From assembly GCA_033439255.1 (NCBI GenBank), contig CM065890.1, positions 248,001 through 312,000 of the forward strand: DNA of 64,000 nt, given 5' to 3'. Shown here one piece after another: positions 36,320 to 47,911 of the stretch. Within the stretch, counting starts at the first letter, position 1. Every line of letters begins with the position of its first letter. Source of the DNA: Hericium rajendrae. Taxonomy: Eukaryota > Basidiomycota > Agaricomycetes > Russulales > Hericiaceae. The position numbers were made by a program, and so were the translations under genes. The notes under the pieces are model-generated. The model saw only the letters and a list, made by a program, of their open reading frames with translations. It did not search any database and was not told the origin of the DNA.

Positions 36320-37239
36320 GGTCGAGAATAGCAAGTTATCAGGAGATAATACGGGAGGATTCCTGACTGATTTTAACCATAGGTTGGTGAGCTACGATAG
36401 AAGGCGCTGAAACCCCCCAAGCATCGAGTAGGCACAAACCTTTTTTATCTACTGCCAGATGATGAAGCTGTATAACCTTGGCTCTGATCTTCAGTCCCGA
36501 TGACGGCTGGCGCGGGCAAGGATGGAGTGAGAGAGGAAAAGAGAAAGGACGGAAGGAGGTGGACGCTAGAATTCTAGAAGCATCGAGTTGAGCACGTTTT
36601 AAGAGAACAGCTGAGTTGAAATTACATACCCCGCGGGGGACCAATCGGGAACTGGCATTGCCATCGTCGCGGTGTGGACTTCGCAGCATGGACTGACCAT
36701 TTCTACAACAAAATAGGTCCATCGTTTATTGATCGTTTAGCAGCTATTGCAGCACTGCACTCCTAGGCATGTCTAGTGACAAATGATATCAATACGCCAT
36801 AAAAGATTTAGTATGTCATAACAAGCCTAGCTCAATATCTCAATGCACTTTCATATATTGTCTATACTCGTGCGTGTTAATGCCGCTCGAATACCCACCG
36901 TTCAGCACTCCGTCATAGTCCCAGATCCAGAGAACCCTTACACCTCTGTACCAAGACCATGCCGATCGCACGGCAGCCAACGCATGAGGATGATGACTTC
37001 GGAGTCGGTGAGCGACTTTCTCACTTGACATTATATCAGTGCCAGCCTACCAATCAAACAGTGAGTACGAGAGCAATTTGCTAAGTTTCATTGCCCAGGA
37101 CTAACCTCTATCAATGAGTCACGCAAAATGCGAGAGCTCCATCGCATGTTCAATGCTTTGTCACTCATCTTCCGAATCCCGGATCTCGCATGCCACCAGA
37201 CACCCTTCGAGGGCAGGCCGTCAGAGCAAACCCTCGGGT
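36320..37239. other. Intergenic, no gene recognised
   Basis: Promoter side of F-box gene A, then AT-rich sequence. A 127-residue minus open frame at 36339-36722 has no recognisable character and is probably chance. Confidence 0.35.
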
Positions 37240-38035
37240 GACAAAAGGATACTTGACTGAGGTGAGACCAATTGGGCCTTGCAATTTTCTGAAGAAGGCA
37301 CTCCTCAATCTTGCGATCGCCGTTAGGCTATCAGGTTGGGGACTGGTCCACAGCAAGCCGCACCAAGTTCGACATTGAGTCTCCAAGCCCCAATTTTACA
37401 GGATCTTGAATGAAACGATCTCCAGGAAGATGTCTGCGATTAACACAGAGTGAATCCACTGATGGGTCAGGCCGCAATTTCTGAAGATCGTCAGTGCCGC
37501 TGAATTGGCACCGTGGTACATGAGTATCGCTGTGCGACGGCGCCCATAGACGGGATACATACACGTACCTAGCAAGGTGACCGAAATTCTGGTTTTGCAG
37601 AGGAGTTGAACGAACGTGAAAACTGAAACGAGCATAATTATACTGGTGTCGCGACGAATTAGACGTGAGAAGCACTACGGAAAACTTTTTATTGAGAAAA
37701 CGATACCAGACAGAGGCAGTACCTATCGGACCCTAAGGTCTTCTCAAGAAGTAACTTCTCCAATCTCGCGATCGCCATCAGGCCATCAGCACAAGTCGAG
37801 CGAGCCATACCATGGCTGAACACCAGATCCACGAGCGGCAGTCTTACGGCACCTTGAAGCGGCCAGGTTTCTCGAAATCGCCAATGCCGCAGAGTTGGCA
37901 TGGCGCTGGGCACTAAATAAGTACAGGAGTCTATCGCCTCTGTGCGGCGGCAATAGTAACGAGATGCGCACCTGTAGTGACCAAAAGTCGAGCTTCTGTG
38001 GACGAGCTGAACGAGCATGAAAAGTAGTGACACGA
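37240..38035 (-). pseudogene. Two diverged tandem copies of an unknown sequence, possible gene remnants
   Basis: 37250-37630 and 37715-38035 are related, offset about 450 bases (for example CAATCTTGCGATCGCC at 37308 against CAATCTCGCGATCGCC at 37761, and matching ATGCTCGTT-like ends). On the minus strand both begin with a hydrophobic MLV(S/Q)-type peptide and later share MAIARL or TAIARL. Frames are broken in each. They resemble decayed exons of a small membrane protein, but I cannot name it. Confidence 0.45.
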
Positions 38036-38201
38036 CCATAACTTATACTTACCGTTTGACTGGATCACGATGAACGTTGAGCGTAACTTCGAAGCTTCAA
38101 ACTTGAAGCGCCCATCTATAGATTACCAAAAGCGGTTACGTACAGACTTCACTCCTTCCGTCAACTTCAAAGCAACAAAGTTTGAAGCCGGTAAGCATAC
38201 C

Positions 38202-40315
38202 ATGGCTCCTCGACCACCTTCACTACCGCACGCCGCCAAGCGACGAAAAGTATCTACCAATACCTCCGCACAGACCGAAGTCGCATCTTTAGAGTCCAAA
38301 ATCTCAGAAGCCATCGCCGCCAATACCTCCCTGAACCCCCTCGCCGATCTCCTCGACCTCACGCAGACGTCGATCGAGCCAAGTACGGTTCACAGATGCA
38401 TTTACGCGCTATATCGCGTCTTCGTATCCCTGATCAGCAAGGGCGCGTTGGAGCCGCAGGCGGACGAGGAGGCGAAGGTCGTGCGGCAGTGGATCCTGGA
38501 GAGGTTGGACGAAACTACCGCATTTTTACTCGGGCTGTTGCAGGACGAAGAACCGTCGCTCAGAGTGCGTTGCTATCTTCTTTATCTTTCCATGCTTTAT
38601 TGAGTCCTGAAAAACAGACATCTGCCCTGAGCATCCTCTTTTCCCTGCTGAAGCACCTGTCTGGCTCGCTCAGCAAGCCCTCACATCCTCAATTCCACGT
38701 TTCGTTCTTCAAGAAAATTATACATGCGCTGCTGCTCGGCACACCCTCAACACGGGGACACAAGGGTAAGCGCACAGCGGACGACGAGGCCGGCATGCCT
38801 CTGCATGCGGACGTGCGGGATCTCTTCATTGGCACACATCTCAGCGTCCATGACGATATCCGGTGGTTCTTCCTGCGCGACTCACAGTATGTTCTTCCCT
38901 GCTCGATCTGCTTCCCCTTATTTATCCTTACAGACCGATTCTCGCGAATCACCCACCCAAAAAATATCCGCATGTCCGCGAAAACATGCTCTCGCTCCTC
39001 GAGCGCCTGACGACCTTCCCCACCGATGCCTCCGAGCTCAACGCATGGTGGGTCGAGCCCCTCGGCGCGAAGCCGCCCAAGCCCAAGAAGTCCAAGAACG
39101 CGGACGCCGCCTCCGAGGAGGAGAACGAGGAGGATGAGGAAGAAGACGACTGGCGCAAGTTCTTCGACGAGAAGGATGCCAAGGATACGGACAAGGACAA
39201 GGCGAAGGGGCCGTCGGCGCGGCTGCACCAGCTGACCGTGCACCAGTCTCTGCATTCCCTAGCGTCGCACCGCGCGGTGTTCACGCGTCTCTGGCTGACG
39301 CTGCTCCCGCAATTGTCGAGCGGCGATGACGGCAGCGCGTTTTCGATGCGGGCGCTGAACATCATGCATCGTGGGGTCATGCCGCATCTGACGCGGGCGG
39401 TCATGCTCAACGATTGGGTCGGCTCCTGTGTCGATTTTGGTACGTCAGCAGAAAACTGCTAGAAGGCATCTTCGTTGAAGTCATCGGCCTATAGGCGGCG
39501 CGGTCGGGTTGCTTGCGTTAAACACCTTCTTCATCCTCATGTCAGAGTACAACCTGTAAGTATGCTCTACTCAACGCCCCTCATTCTTGACTGACGTTCC
39601 GCAGCGACTACCCCTCCTTCTACACCCGCCTATATGCGTTCCTCGACAAGGACGTTCTGCACCTCAAACACCGCGCGCGCTTCTTCCGCCTCACAGACCT
39701 CTTCCTCAGCTCTTCGTCCGTACCTTTCCCTCCTACGCATAGCCTCGACTGACCTAAAACAACCAGCCACCTCCCCGCAACGCTCCTCGCGTCCTTCATC
39801 AAGCGCCTCGCGCGCCTCTCGCTCACCGCGCCGCCCGCAAGCATCGTAATCCTCATCCCCTTCACCTACAACATCCTCAAGCGGCACCCCGCGCTCATGG
39901 TCATGATCCACCGCGACGCGCTCGCCCCCGGCTTCGAAGGTAAACTCCTTCCCCCTCCCCTTTCCGCGCCTGCACACCAGCTGACTGAAAACAGACCCAT
40001 TCCTCCCCGCCGAGCCGAACCCGAACCTCACGCACGCGCTCGACTCGTCGCTCTGGGAGCTGTACACGCACCGGCAGCACTACCACGCGGGCGTGTCGAC
40101 GCTCGCGCGCATCTTCGAGGAGGCGTTCACGAAGCCGGCCTATCCCCTCGAGGACTTCCTCGACCACACGTATGCGACGGTCAGTCCTCTCCTTGCTCCC
40201 GTCCCATTTTCCCTCGACGGCTGACGTGCTGTAATAGCTGTTCGACGCGGAGGCCGGGCGCCGCATTAAGAAGGAGCCCGCGGTCGCGCTCGAGCTGCCG
40301 AAGCACCTCTTCCCA

Positions 40316-40348
<33 letters not shown>

Positions 40349-40390
40349 GCGGAGAACGACGTCCTGGGCGAGCTGTGGAGCTTCGCGTGA
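38202..40390 (+). CDS. NOC4: Nucleolar complex protein 4 (Noc4), ribosome biogenesis
   Basis: Start MAPRPPSLPHAAKRRKV at 38202 with a basic nuclear-type patch KRRK. About ten exons. Recognisable: SALSILFSLLKHLS, FKKIIHALLL, WVEPLGAKPPKPKK followed by an acidic segment, then the conserved CBF/Noc domain: FTRLWLTLLP, ALNIMHRGVMPHLTRAV, LALNTFFILMSEYNLDYPSFYTRLYAFLD, KHRARFFRLTDLFLSS, HLPATLLASFIKRLARL, ILKRHPALMVMIHR and LDSSLWELYTHRQHYHAGV. Ends with an Asp-Ala run encoded by a GACGCC repeat (40318-40350). Noc4 works with Nop14 in small-subunit processing in the nucleolus. Convergent with the eIF2 alpha gene, 117 bases between stops. Confidence 0.95.
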
Positions 40391-40507
40391 CCCTTGCCGT
40401 AGATCTAAAAGTACTTTATTTGTGTAAATTCCGTGAAGTAATTGCTACAACGACATCACTGCAACGCTACAGTATACTCGCACAGGCGTGGATGTGCACG
40501 CAGATGG

Positions 40508-41809
40508 TCAGACGATCGCCTCCTCCTCGTCCTCGTCGCCGGACACTTCGGCGTTTTCTTGCCCTGCTTTGGCCATGAGCTGCGCAAGGTCCTGCTCGTC
40601 TGTTTCTGAGACCGCTTTCGGCTGGAGTAGGTGCGTTATATGAGCGATCTGGATTAGAGATGGTGTTTTTGTGTCATACCTTCATTTTGATGACCAGCGC
40701 CCCGCCCTGGTCTTCAATTGTGCTCTGAATCGACTCGATCGCGCGCTCGAGCCTCTCCACCGCCGCATACTGTCACTCCAGTTAATCTCCGCAGACACGC
40801 AGCGCAAAGAGCAAGCGCACCTTGTCCGTCGCATTCGTGCTCAGCACGTACAGCGGCGGCGCGACGAGCTTCGCCTTGATCGGGACCGCCTCGCTGCTCG
40901 CCCGCTCGCCCGCGCGGAGCGCCTTCTTGATCGCGTCGATCCCAGACGGCGTGTAGCACGTCAGCTCGATGTCCGCGCGCAGCTTGATCGGCTGCGGCGT
41001 CAGCCGCCGCGCGATGGTGTTCATCAGCAGTGTATACGTCGACGGCGGGATCGGGCCCGGCAGCGAGCCGAACACCGCCTCGGGCTCTCTGCGCGCGTTC
41101 TATTCAGTACGACGTGCGGGAGGGAAGGGGGAAGGAAAGACGCACGTCAGCGCGCGCTTGAACGCCTCGTACGGGTGCCCGTACTTCTTCCCGAGCGGCC
41201 ACGCGATCGTCTCGTACAGCTTCTCGAGGCGCTCCTCCTCGCTCGACCCGCCGCCGGGCGCCTCCTCCTCCGCGCCCTCCTTCTTCTCCGCTTCCGCGCC
41301 CTCCTCCTTCGCGGCGCCCTCCTCCTTCTTCGCGGACGCCTCTGCGTCGAAGGACGGCAGGCGCGAGGCGACGTGCCGCATGATCGAGCCGACCGTCTTC
41401 GACTTCATGTAGCGCTCCTCGCACTTCGTGATGTCCTCCGGCGACACGCGGCGCTTCGACAGATCAATATACCCTGTGCATCTCATCAGCTAGACTACAG
41501 AAAATACGAACCGCGCGGCGCGGCGCACCTTTCTCCTTGTCCACACGCAGCACGACGACGACTTCGTTCCGCCCGACGCGGATGAGCTTCTGGATCGAGC
41601 GTATGCGCCGCCGGGAGAGCTCAGACAGCAGGATCATGCCCTCGATGTTGTCGTACTCCAGCTGCGCACCGAGCAGCGGTCAGCACCGGGATAGAGCAGA
41701 GCAGGGAAAATCGCACCAGCTTCACGTATGCGCCCATCTCGGCGATCTGCCGGACCTGCACCATGACGAGCTCGTCGACTTCGGGGTATCGTTGTTCGTA
41801 ATACCGCAT
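40508..41809 (-). CDS. SUI2: Translation initiation factor eIF2 alpha subunit
   Basis: Start [16 protein letters not shown] at 41809, five exons or so with GTGCGA/GTGCGC-type donors. The S1-type domain is intact: [19 protein letters not shown] and [16 protein letters not shown], which contains the regulatory serine (Ser47 here counting Met; the Ser51 equivalent) phosphorylated by Gcn2. [63 protein letters not shown] and [17 protein letters not shown] follow, and an acidic C-terminus [16 protein letters not shown]. Between [11 protein letters not shown] and [11 protein letters not shown] lies a Lys/Glu/Ala-rich insertion of about 40 residues that animal and yeast homologues lack. Part of the eIF2 GTPase that delivers initiator tRNA. 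Confidence 0.95.
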
Positions 41810-42041
41810 TTTTGTGTTCGTGGGGGTGGAGGGGGTCGGAGTGGAGGTGAGGGTAAGGGAGTCAGGCTAATGAGATCGTGCGTGACAGCGCGTCACACAG
41901 CAATTACTGAAGTGTCACGGGTCAGAGTATTTTCCATGAAATCAGTTCCTCATGCATCGTTTTCGAAATGAAAGTTACACAAAGAATGATAAAATATACG
42001 GTGACAGTAATACATAGATAGGGCAGCGAATGAGGTCGCGA

Positions 42042-43222
42042 TTATCTGCTGGTCGACTCCTCCGACCCGTCTCCGTCTCCGTTCTCGTCCTCAGATTCTG
42101 GCGGATCTTCGAGTTGATGGTTTGGATTCGCTACCAGCAGATCTTCTTGCTCGTCATCTAGCATAGGCTTGAGCATCTCAGCGTTAATCTAGAGCGGATG
42201 ATTCTCACCGCGATGTTCACGAGATTGTTCATAGCTCGTTTCTAGGTCTTGGAGGATCTTTTCTTGCATGGCGGCGACTTCTTCAGCCGTCTTGCATGTG
42301 CGGTAACTCTCGAAAAATGACCTTGATGGCCTTAATTTCTGCGAGGCACTAGACGGAGCAGAAAATGAACCTACTTGTTAACTTTCCACAGTGCACTGCC
42401 CCATCCAAAGCCTTCGAGTAAGCGTTCCGCGTACTCGTCAAACCCTGTGAGATAGAATGCTGCAGCAAGCGCTTCGACGCAGTTCAGTCGCCACGGTTTG
42501 CCGTAGTTCGTCGGGTTCGTCGCAATTAGATAAGGCACTATGCGTCATATCACATATGAACAAACCTCCGAGAATTCAACGAAGAGGACAACGTACGCAA
42601 TCGTTCATGTGGGCTTGCTATCTTCCCGAATGGGATATCATCGAGTCGGGCCCATGAGCATTCGACCACTGCAAGACCGCACTGCAGGACGATATCCCTA
42701 TCGGAGGGCGAAATCACCTGCGTGGCACGCGGCCTTCAAGGTTCTGAGATGCTGTTCCACGATGACGTTTGAAAAGACGCACGAGAGCACGACGCCCCGG
42801 AAGCGCGTACCTACCTTGAGTTCCTTGATCAGACCAAGTCGCGCCAGCTTCTTCCCTGAGCACCGGCGCGGGTCGCAGTGGTCAAAGTCCTGCATGAAGC
42901 TTCAGACAGCAGCCAACGATGCCTGACTAGGTTACTTACCCACATCGCGACGGGAACCTGGATCACGACCTCTGCGAGGTTCCTCAATCCTTTGTAGCAT
43001 GCAAAGATAAAATGACTTACTGGACCCTTCTTCTTCGTCAGAGCCCTCGCCTTCACTTTCATCCTCAACGCAGTCCACCGCACTGTCGGGCCTACTCTCG
43101 TCGGGTAGGCTCCCTGTTTGTTGTCTCTTTCCCCGGTGCGATCCTGCGGAATGCTTGCCGCCGCGGTGGCTGGTGCCATGGGATTTGGAGCGTTGGCCGC
43201 CGGTCGGTTTTCCCTTGGCCAT
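42042..43222 (-). CDS. TSR3: 18S rRNA aminocarboxypropyltransferase Tsr3
   Basis: Start MAKGKPTGGQRSKSHG at 43222. The N-terminal ~70 residues are basic then acidic and disordered; the catalytic part begins IQVPVAMWDFDHCDPRRCSG, GKKLARLGLIKELKVG, FRGVVLS, continues GLAVVECSWARLDDIPF, ERLRTYLIATNPTNYGKPWRLN, CVEALAAAFYLTGFDEYAERLL, FGWGSALWKVNK, and ends SYRTCKTAEEVAAMQ with an acidic tail. The last two introns are both 53 bases and end in an unusual AAG acceptor (intron after VNK, and the one before PMLDDEQED); they restore the frame exactly. Tsr3 transfers the acp group from SAM to a hypermodified 18S pseudouridine in the cytosol, completing small-subunit maturation. Confidence 0.95.
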
Positions 43223-43348
43223 AATTTTTCGTTGGAATTCAAAGAGCCTGTGTAGAAGGGGGATCCGGGATGTCGATTCGTATCGTAGTAGGATGTCAAG
43301 TTGTTAGAAGTTTAGAACCTAAGAAGTGGCGATCTAAACTCAATGATG

Positions 43349-43501
43349 TACTGTACCAATACAGTCGTAGGCTCATAAACTTTGGCTGTGACAAGATTTT
43401 GAAAATCCCAAAAATCTGAAAGAATATTCTGGGCACATAAAAAATAGGCTCACAGGTCCTTGTGACCTGTGACCTGAGCCTTCGACTGTATTGGTACAGT
43501 A
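43349..43501. mobile_element. MITE with 27 bp inverted repeats and TA flanks
   Basis: TACTGTACCAATACAGTCG plus eight further bases (43349-43375) is matched in inverse at 43475-43501, 26 of 27 positions. If the outer TA is taken as the target duplication, the element starts CTGTACCAATACAG and is 149 bases long without coding capacity. TA duplication and CTGTA-type ends suit a Tc1/mariner/pogo-type non-autonomous element. It lies between the divergent TSR3 and AsnRS start codons, 127 bases from the former and 155 from the latter. Confidence 0.8.
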
Positions 43502-43656
43502 TTATCTTATCAGCCTTGGTGTAACGAGATCTAATCTCCCGATTCCAGCAAGGTCAATTTCCAAGTCTACGAACTGTTTTACAGTCTACAAAGTCTTCGA
43601 TTCTTATCCCGACATCCACTGCATCCAAGTCGAAGGTAGGCACTGGAGGTTTGTCA

Positions 43657-45210
43657 ATGCTGCGCCGCTGCTTTTCGTCAAGCGCCGCGCGCAGACTGGG
43701 ACCGACCATCCGACACGTCCTCGCGAGCCAGCCTTCGACCGCGCCCGTACAGGTGCAAGGATGGGTCAAGTCCGTGCGCGTGCAGAAGCGCGTTGCGTTC
43801 GCCATGGTGCAGGATGGCACGTCTGCAGAGAGCTTGCAGGTTGTTTTCAGGAACCCCGCACTTGCGGACAGGTCAGCACCGCATTCTAGATCCGCTTTGA
43901 CGGCGAATGAGACCTTCCGTTGGCAGATTGACCAATGGCGCAGGGGTGCGCCTCACGGGGACGTTGAGCGAGAGCTTGGGCGCAGGGCAGAAGGTAGAGC
44001 TGGTCGCAGAGAGCGTGGACATACTGGGAGAATGCGACCCCGCAGTGCGTTGCAGCTTCACCCGCCAAAACCTGCCAGTCATTGAAGTGCATTGCAGACA
44101 TATCCCATTCAGAAGCAGAGTCTCTCTACTGAGTATCTGCGAGACCATGCACATCTTCGATCGCGAACAGACGCGTCTGCAGCCGTCCTGCGCCTCCGAG
44201 ACCAGGCCATGCAGTCGCTGAGCAGCTGGTTTTCGGTGCGTGTCCTGGCCTGTCCTCCTTTTCACTCATTCCTCATCATGCCGCAGCAAAACGACTTCAC
44301 ATACTCACATACCCCCATCCTCACCTCGCTCGACACAGAAGGCGCCGGCGAGACCTTCCGCATCGCACCCGTCAAGCCCTCCATGGGCACCGGCCCGCCC
44401 GAAGAATTCTTCGCGCAGCCCGCCTACCTCACCGTCTCGTCCCAACTGCACCTCGAAGCCCTCGCGACCTCGCTCTCGCGCGTCTGGACACTCTCGCCGT
44501 GCTTCCGCGCCGAGCGCTCCCAGACCGCGCGGCACCTCGCCGAGTTCTGGATGCTCGAGGCCGAGTGGGCGTTCACCGCGCAGGTGAATGACGTGTGCGA
44601 CGTCGTCGAGGACGCGCTCAAAGCCGTCCTGCGCGCCGAGTCTGCCGACCGGCGCCTGCTATGGCGCGATGGCGACGCCGCGCGGCGCGCGCTGCTCGAG
44701 GGCGCCGCGGCGGACGCGCGCTGGGCGCGCCTGAGCTACGCCGACGCCGTGCGCGCGCTGGAGGCACAGCACGCGCGGACGGGGCAGTTCGCGTTCGCGC
44801 CGGGCTGGGGCCGCGCGCTGCAGAGCGAGCACGAGCGCTGGCTCGCCGAGGAGCTCGTGCGCGGGCCGGTATTCGTCGTGGACTACCCCGCCACGCTGAA
44901 GCCGTTCTACATGCGGCTGAACGACGACGGGGAGACGGTCGCGTGCTTTGACCTGCTCATTCCGTATCTGGGCGAGCTGGTCGGTGGCTCATTGAGGGAG
45001 GAGCGGCTGCCGCTGCTGGAGGCCGCGCTCGACCGGCACGGGCTGAGCAGGGAGGCGTACGGCTGGTATTTGGATCTAAGACGGTATGGTGGCGTGCCGC
45101 ACGGTGGGTTCGGGATGGGCTTTGAGCGGCTGATAAGCTGGCTGAGCGGAGTAGACAATGTGCGCGAGTGCATTGGGATGCCGCGATGGACGGGGAGAAT
45201 GTTATTGTGA
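43657..45210 (+). CDS. SLM5: Asparaginyl-tRNA synthetase, mitochondrial
   Basis: ATG at 43657 opens MLRRCFSSSAARRLGP, an Arg/Ser-rich mitochondrial targeting-type leader without acidic residues. OB-fold anticodon-binding region: VQVQGWVKSVRVQKRVAFAM, DGTSAESLQVVF. After short introns the class II catalytic domain: YLRDHAHLRSRTDASAAVLR, SWFSQNDFTYSHTPILTSLD, EGAGETFRI, FAQPAYLTVSSQLHLEAL, motif 2 CFRAERSQTARHLAEFWMLE, PVFVVDYPATLKPFYMR, and motif 3 GGFGMGFERL near the end. These match AsnRS rather than AspRS (HLAEFWMLEAE, FVVDYP). Charges tRNA-Asn in mitochondria. A long GC-rich second half is in one exon. The usual cytosolic isoform is not in this window. Confidence 0.92.
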
Positions 45211-45653
45211 CTGAGTATCTTTTCCCCACATATTAATGTCACCTGTCGCCAGACATGCCCGAACTCGCCACTGGAGCTATTGTTCTTCGTGACGATGCGC
45301 GTCAGTCGCTGCTACCGTCTAAATTATGGCTCCGCAAACCGAAGACAATGGTTTCCGAGAGCAATTGATTTAAACTCAGCTGATCCCTTCAAATGTGTTC
45401 GATCGGTAATTGCTCTCACCTCTTTAACCTCGTCCTCCCTCCCTCCATTCGTCCAATCTCGCAGCCCTCAATCTGACGTTACAATCGACGATCCAGAGGT
45501 CAAAGCGATACAGCTTTTAGCATTTGTCACTAGACAATAGAGCAATAGAGGTCCGTTTCTCCTCGACGTTCATATCGCGATTTACTAACCCATGGTTGAA
45601 ATCAGCCAGGCCGTCATCCGAGTTCTCTGCCTGATATTTCAAAGTTCTGGAAC
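45211..45653. other. Intergenic, promoter of F-box gene B
   Basis: The final ~200 bases resemble the promoter of F-box gene C (both contain GAAATCAG followed by a TCATC and GAGTTCTCTGC), showing that the tandem duplication included upstream sequence. Confidence 0.55.
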
Positions 45654-47434
45654 ATGCCTACGAGCAACCAGTATGCAAATACAGTTGCTCTCGATGTCAT
45701 TGCCACCGCTCACTCTTCAATTTTCTTTGCAGTGTCAAAGCGGACAATAGCCTGGTCGTACGTGCCAGTCGTCTATCCGTTGCCACCCTCCGAAATGGAC
45801 AGCCGCCTGTCAGCAAGATCCCTCCGGAACTTCTTACCGGAATATTCTCCTCTTGCGCCACCGCAGACCCCATAGGTTGGGTCGCGCCCTCTCCCGAATC
45901 TCAAGTTCCGCGGCGCTTCAACCCCGGCTGGCTGAACCTCACTCACGTGTGCAGCTTCTGGCGAAATGCTGCGCTTCATTATCCAGCACTGTGGGCACCC
46001 TATGCAACGAACGAGTTCGGCCTGCAGTGGATGGAGGCCATTTTGCGGCGTTCAATGCGTATGTCTGTCTTGCTGCGCTTCGACTTGACCCGCGCGACGC
46101 CTGCCAACGTGGCATTGCTGGGCAAACACATGTCCCACATCTCCGACATCACGTTCACCGGCCAAGTAAAGACAATGACGGCTCTGTTCAACGTCCTCAC
46201 ATCCCCCGCGCCGATGCTAGATGCAGTGCGAATGGAAACTGGAACGATATCCGTCGAATATATTCACCGATTGTGGCATAACCTCGACATCTCGATTCCA
46301 GTGCTCTCCGCAGATGTATTCTCCTTGCAGGCTCCACGGCTTCGTCAACTCAGCCTTGTCAACTACCTCCCTCCACTCACCGTGCCTGTCTTTCAGACGC
46401 TGCTCGGCGTCGAGCATCTGAGTATCACGACCTGGACCTCGACGGAGCGGAGCCTCGTTGACAGCGCTGATGCCGCATCGACGGCCAAGTTGTGCGCAGT
46501 TTTGCAGCAGATGAAACAGCTCAGAACGCTCGAGCTGCGACACTGCCTGCCGCCGCGGCGTGGGCATAACGGGTCGACAACCAATCATATCATTGATCTT
46601 CCTCACCTTCGATCCCTGGACATCGACGACGGCGCCCCAGAATGCGGCATCTTCCTTCGGCGCCTTCGTATCCCGACCACAGCGCAGCTCTCCATCCATT
46701 GTAAATTCGGGTTCCATGGGTTTCAAGAGGAATGGTTCGCCCTGACATCGTTCCTGCAAACGCATCTGGGTGCCGAGAGCCCGCCGATTCAGGCGCTCTC
46801 ACTCGCGCTCCCGGACTTCGACACCCACAGCGACTGCATCTCTATGAAAGTGGTTGCGTGGCGGTCGCTCGTCACCTTCCCCACAAACTCTCCCCCGCCT
46901 GGCTTCGCGATCTCGTTCACCCTTGATATTCCCACGGGCGACCACAGAGTGCTACCGAGCCACAGCACAGTTATGCGGGCCCTGGACGCCCTGTCGCTGG
47001 CCAGCGTGCAGGCCGCACAGTACACTTTGCAAAGGGAGGGTCCGGAGGATGTACGGCAGGTCAAGGCGGCGATGCGCTGCACCCCCAAAGTCGAGTCGCT
47101 CTGGGTTACCGGTCCAGGCAGTGCAGCCGTCGCGGATGCGCTACGGCCCCAGCGAACGGCAGGTGATAGTGTGCCGCCCACACACACGTTGTGGTTGCCT
47201 TCTCTGCGGATGCTAGGTTTCAAGAAAGTCAATCTGGGTGCGAAGAGAAGTTCGCAGCTCAAGCATGACTACCGCAGGCTGCGAGGGGGCTTGCAGGCGC
47301 GCAAGGACTTGGAGGGACGTACCCTTAAGTTAGGTATCCAGAACTGCGCCATGAAACCAAGGTGGTTGGAGCGCTTGCGCGAGGTGGCGGACGTAGAATG
47401 GGATGGGAACAATAGGAGTTTCTCTAACGAGTAG
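45654..47434 (+). CDS. F-box/LRR-like protein B
   Basis: Exon 1 45654-45670 (17 bases, MPTSNH), intron 45671-45732 (62 bases, GTATGC donor), exon 2 45733-47434; 572 residues. F-box: SKIPPELLTGIFSSCAT, FNPGWLNLTHVCSFWRNA, ALWAPYATNEFGLQWMEAIL. Irregular Leu-rich repeats follow (LRQLSLVNYLPPLTVP, VEHLSITTW, LRTLELRHCLPPR, IQALSLALPDF) and the family-typical end AMKPRWLERLREVADVEWDG. Nearest relative in the window is gene C just downstream, same strand, sharing intron position and promoter segments, so they are a tandem pair. Likely an SCF adaptor, target unknown. Confidence 0.85.
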
Positions 47435-47911
47435 ACGGGGAATCGAGCGGTGGAGATTCGAGTTGCTGCTAAGCTGAGTATCACGCATGATTCAATTCTT
47501 TTTCTTCATTCTACATGTCGAAGGTTTGTACCCTCTATGACCATCCACAGATCCGGAGCGTGGCCGTGTTCTGCAGATAAATTTACTGTACTTGAGTAGA
47601 GCCGAGCTGTGTGAGATAAATCGATTAAGTGGGCGCTTAGCTTCATCGCCCAGTGCCCACGCTGCGCTCATGCTGCGACGTCCTTCCGTCCACTCTTACA
47701 TTACCGTTCGATCTGTCATTTCAGCCGAAGAGCCCACCACGAAACAGCTTTTATCGCTTTCATTAGATAAAAGAGATCCGTGTCTGCCACTCGATGTCTA
47801 GGGTATCCATAATCAAAAGCTGTGTATCGTAGTTCACTTTGAAGAGCCTACGTTTGAAATCAGTCAGATCATCATTTGAGTTCTCTGCGTGGCACTTGGA
47901 AGTTCTGGAAA
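47435..47911. other. Intergenic between tandem F-box genes
   Basis: 3' flank of gene B and the duplicated promoter of gene C. No other feature. Confidence 0.45.

Noticed and set aside
36339-36722. Minus open frame of 127 codons as a gene
   Set aside because: No recognisable features, no splice context and AT-rich codon use.
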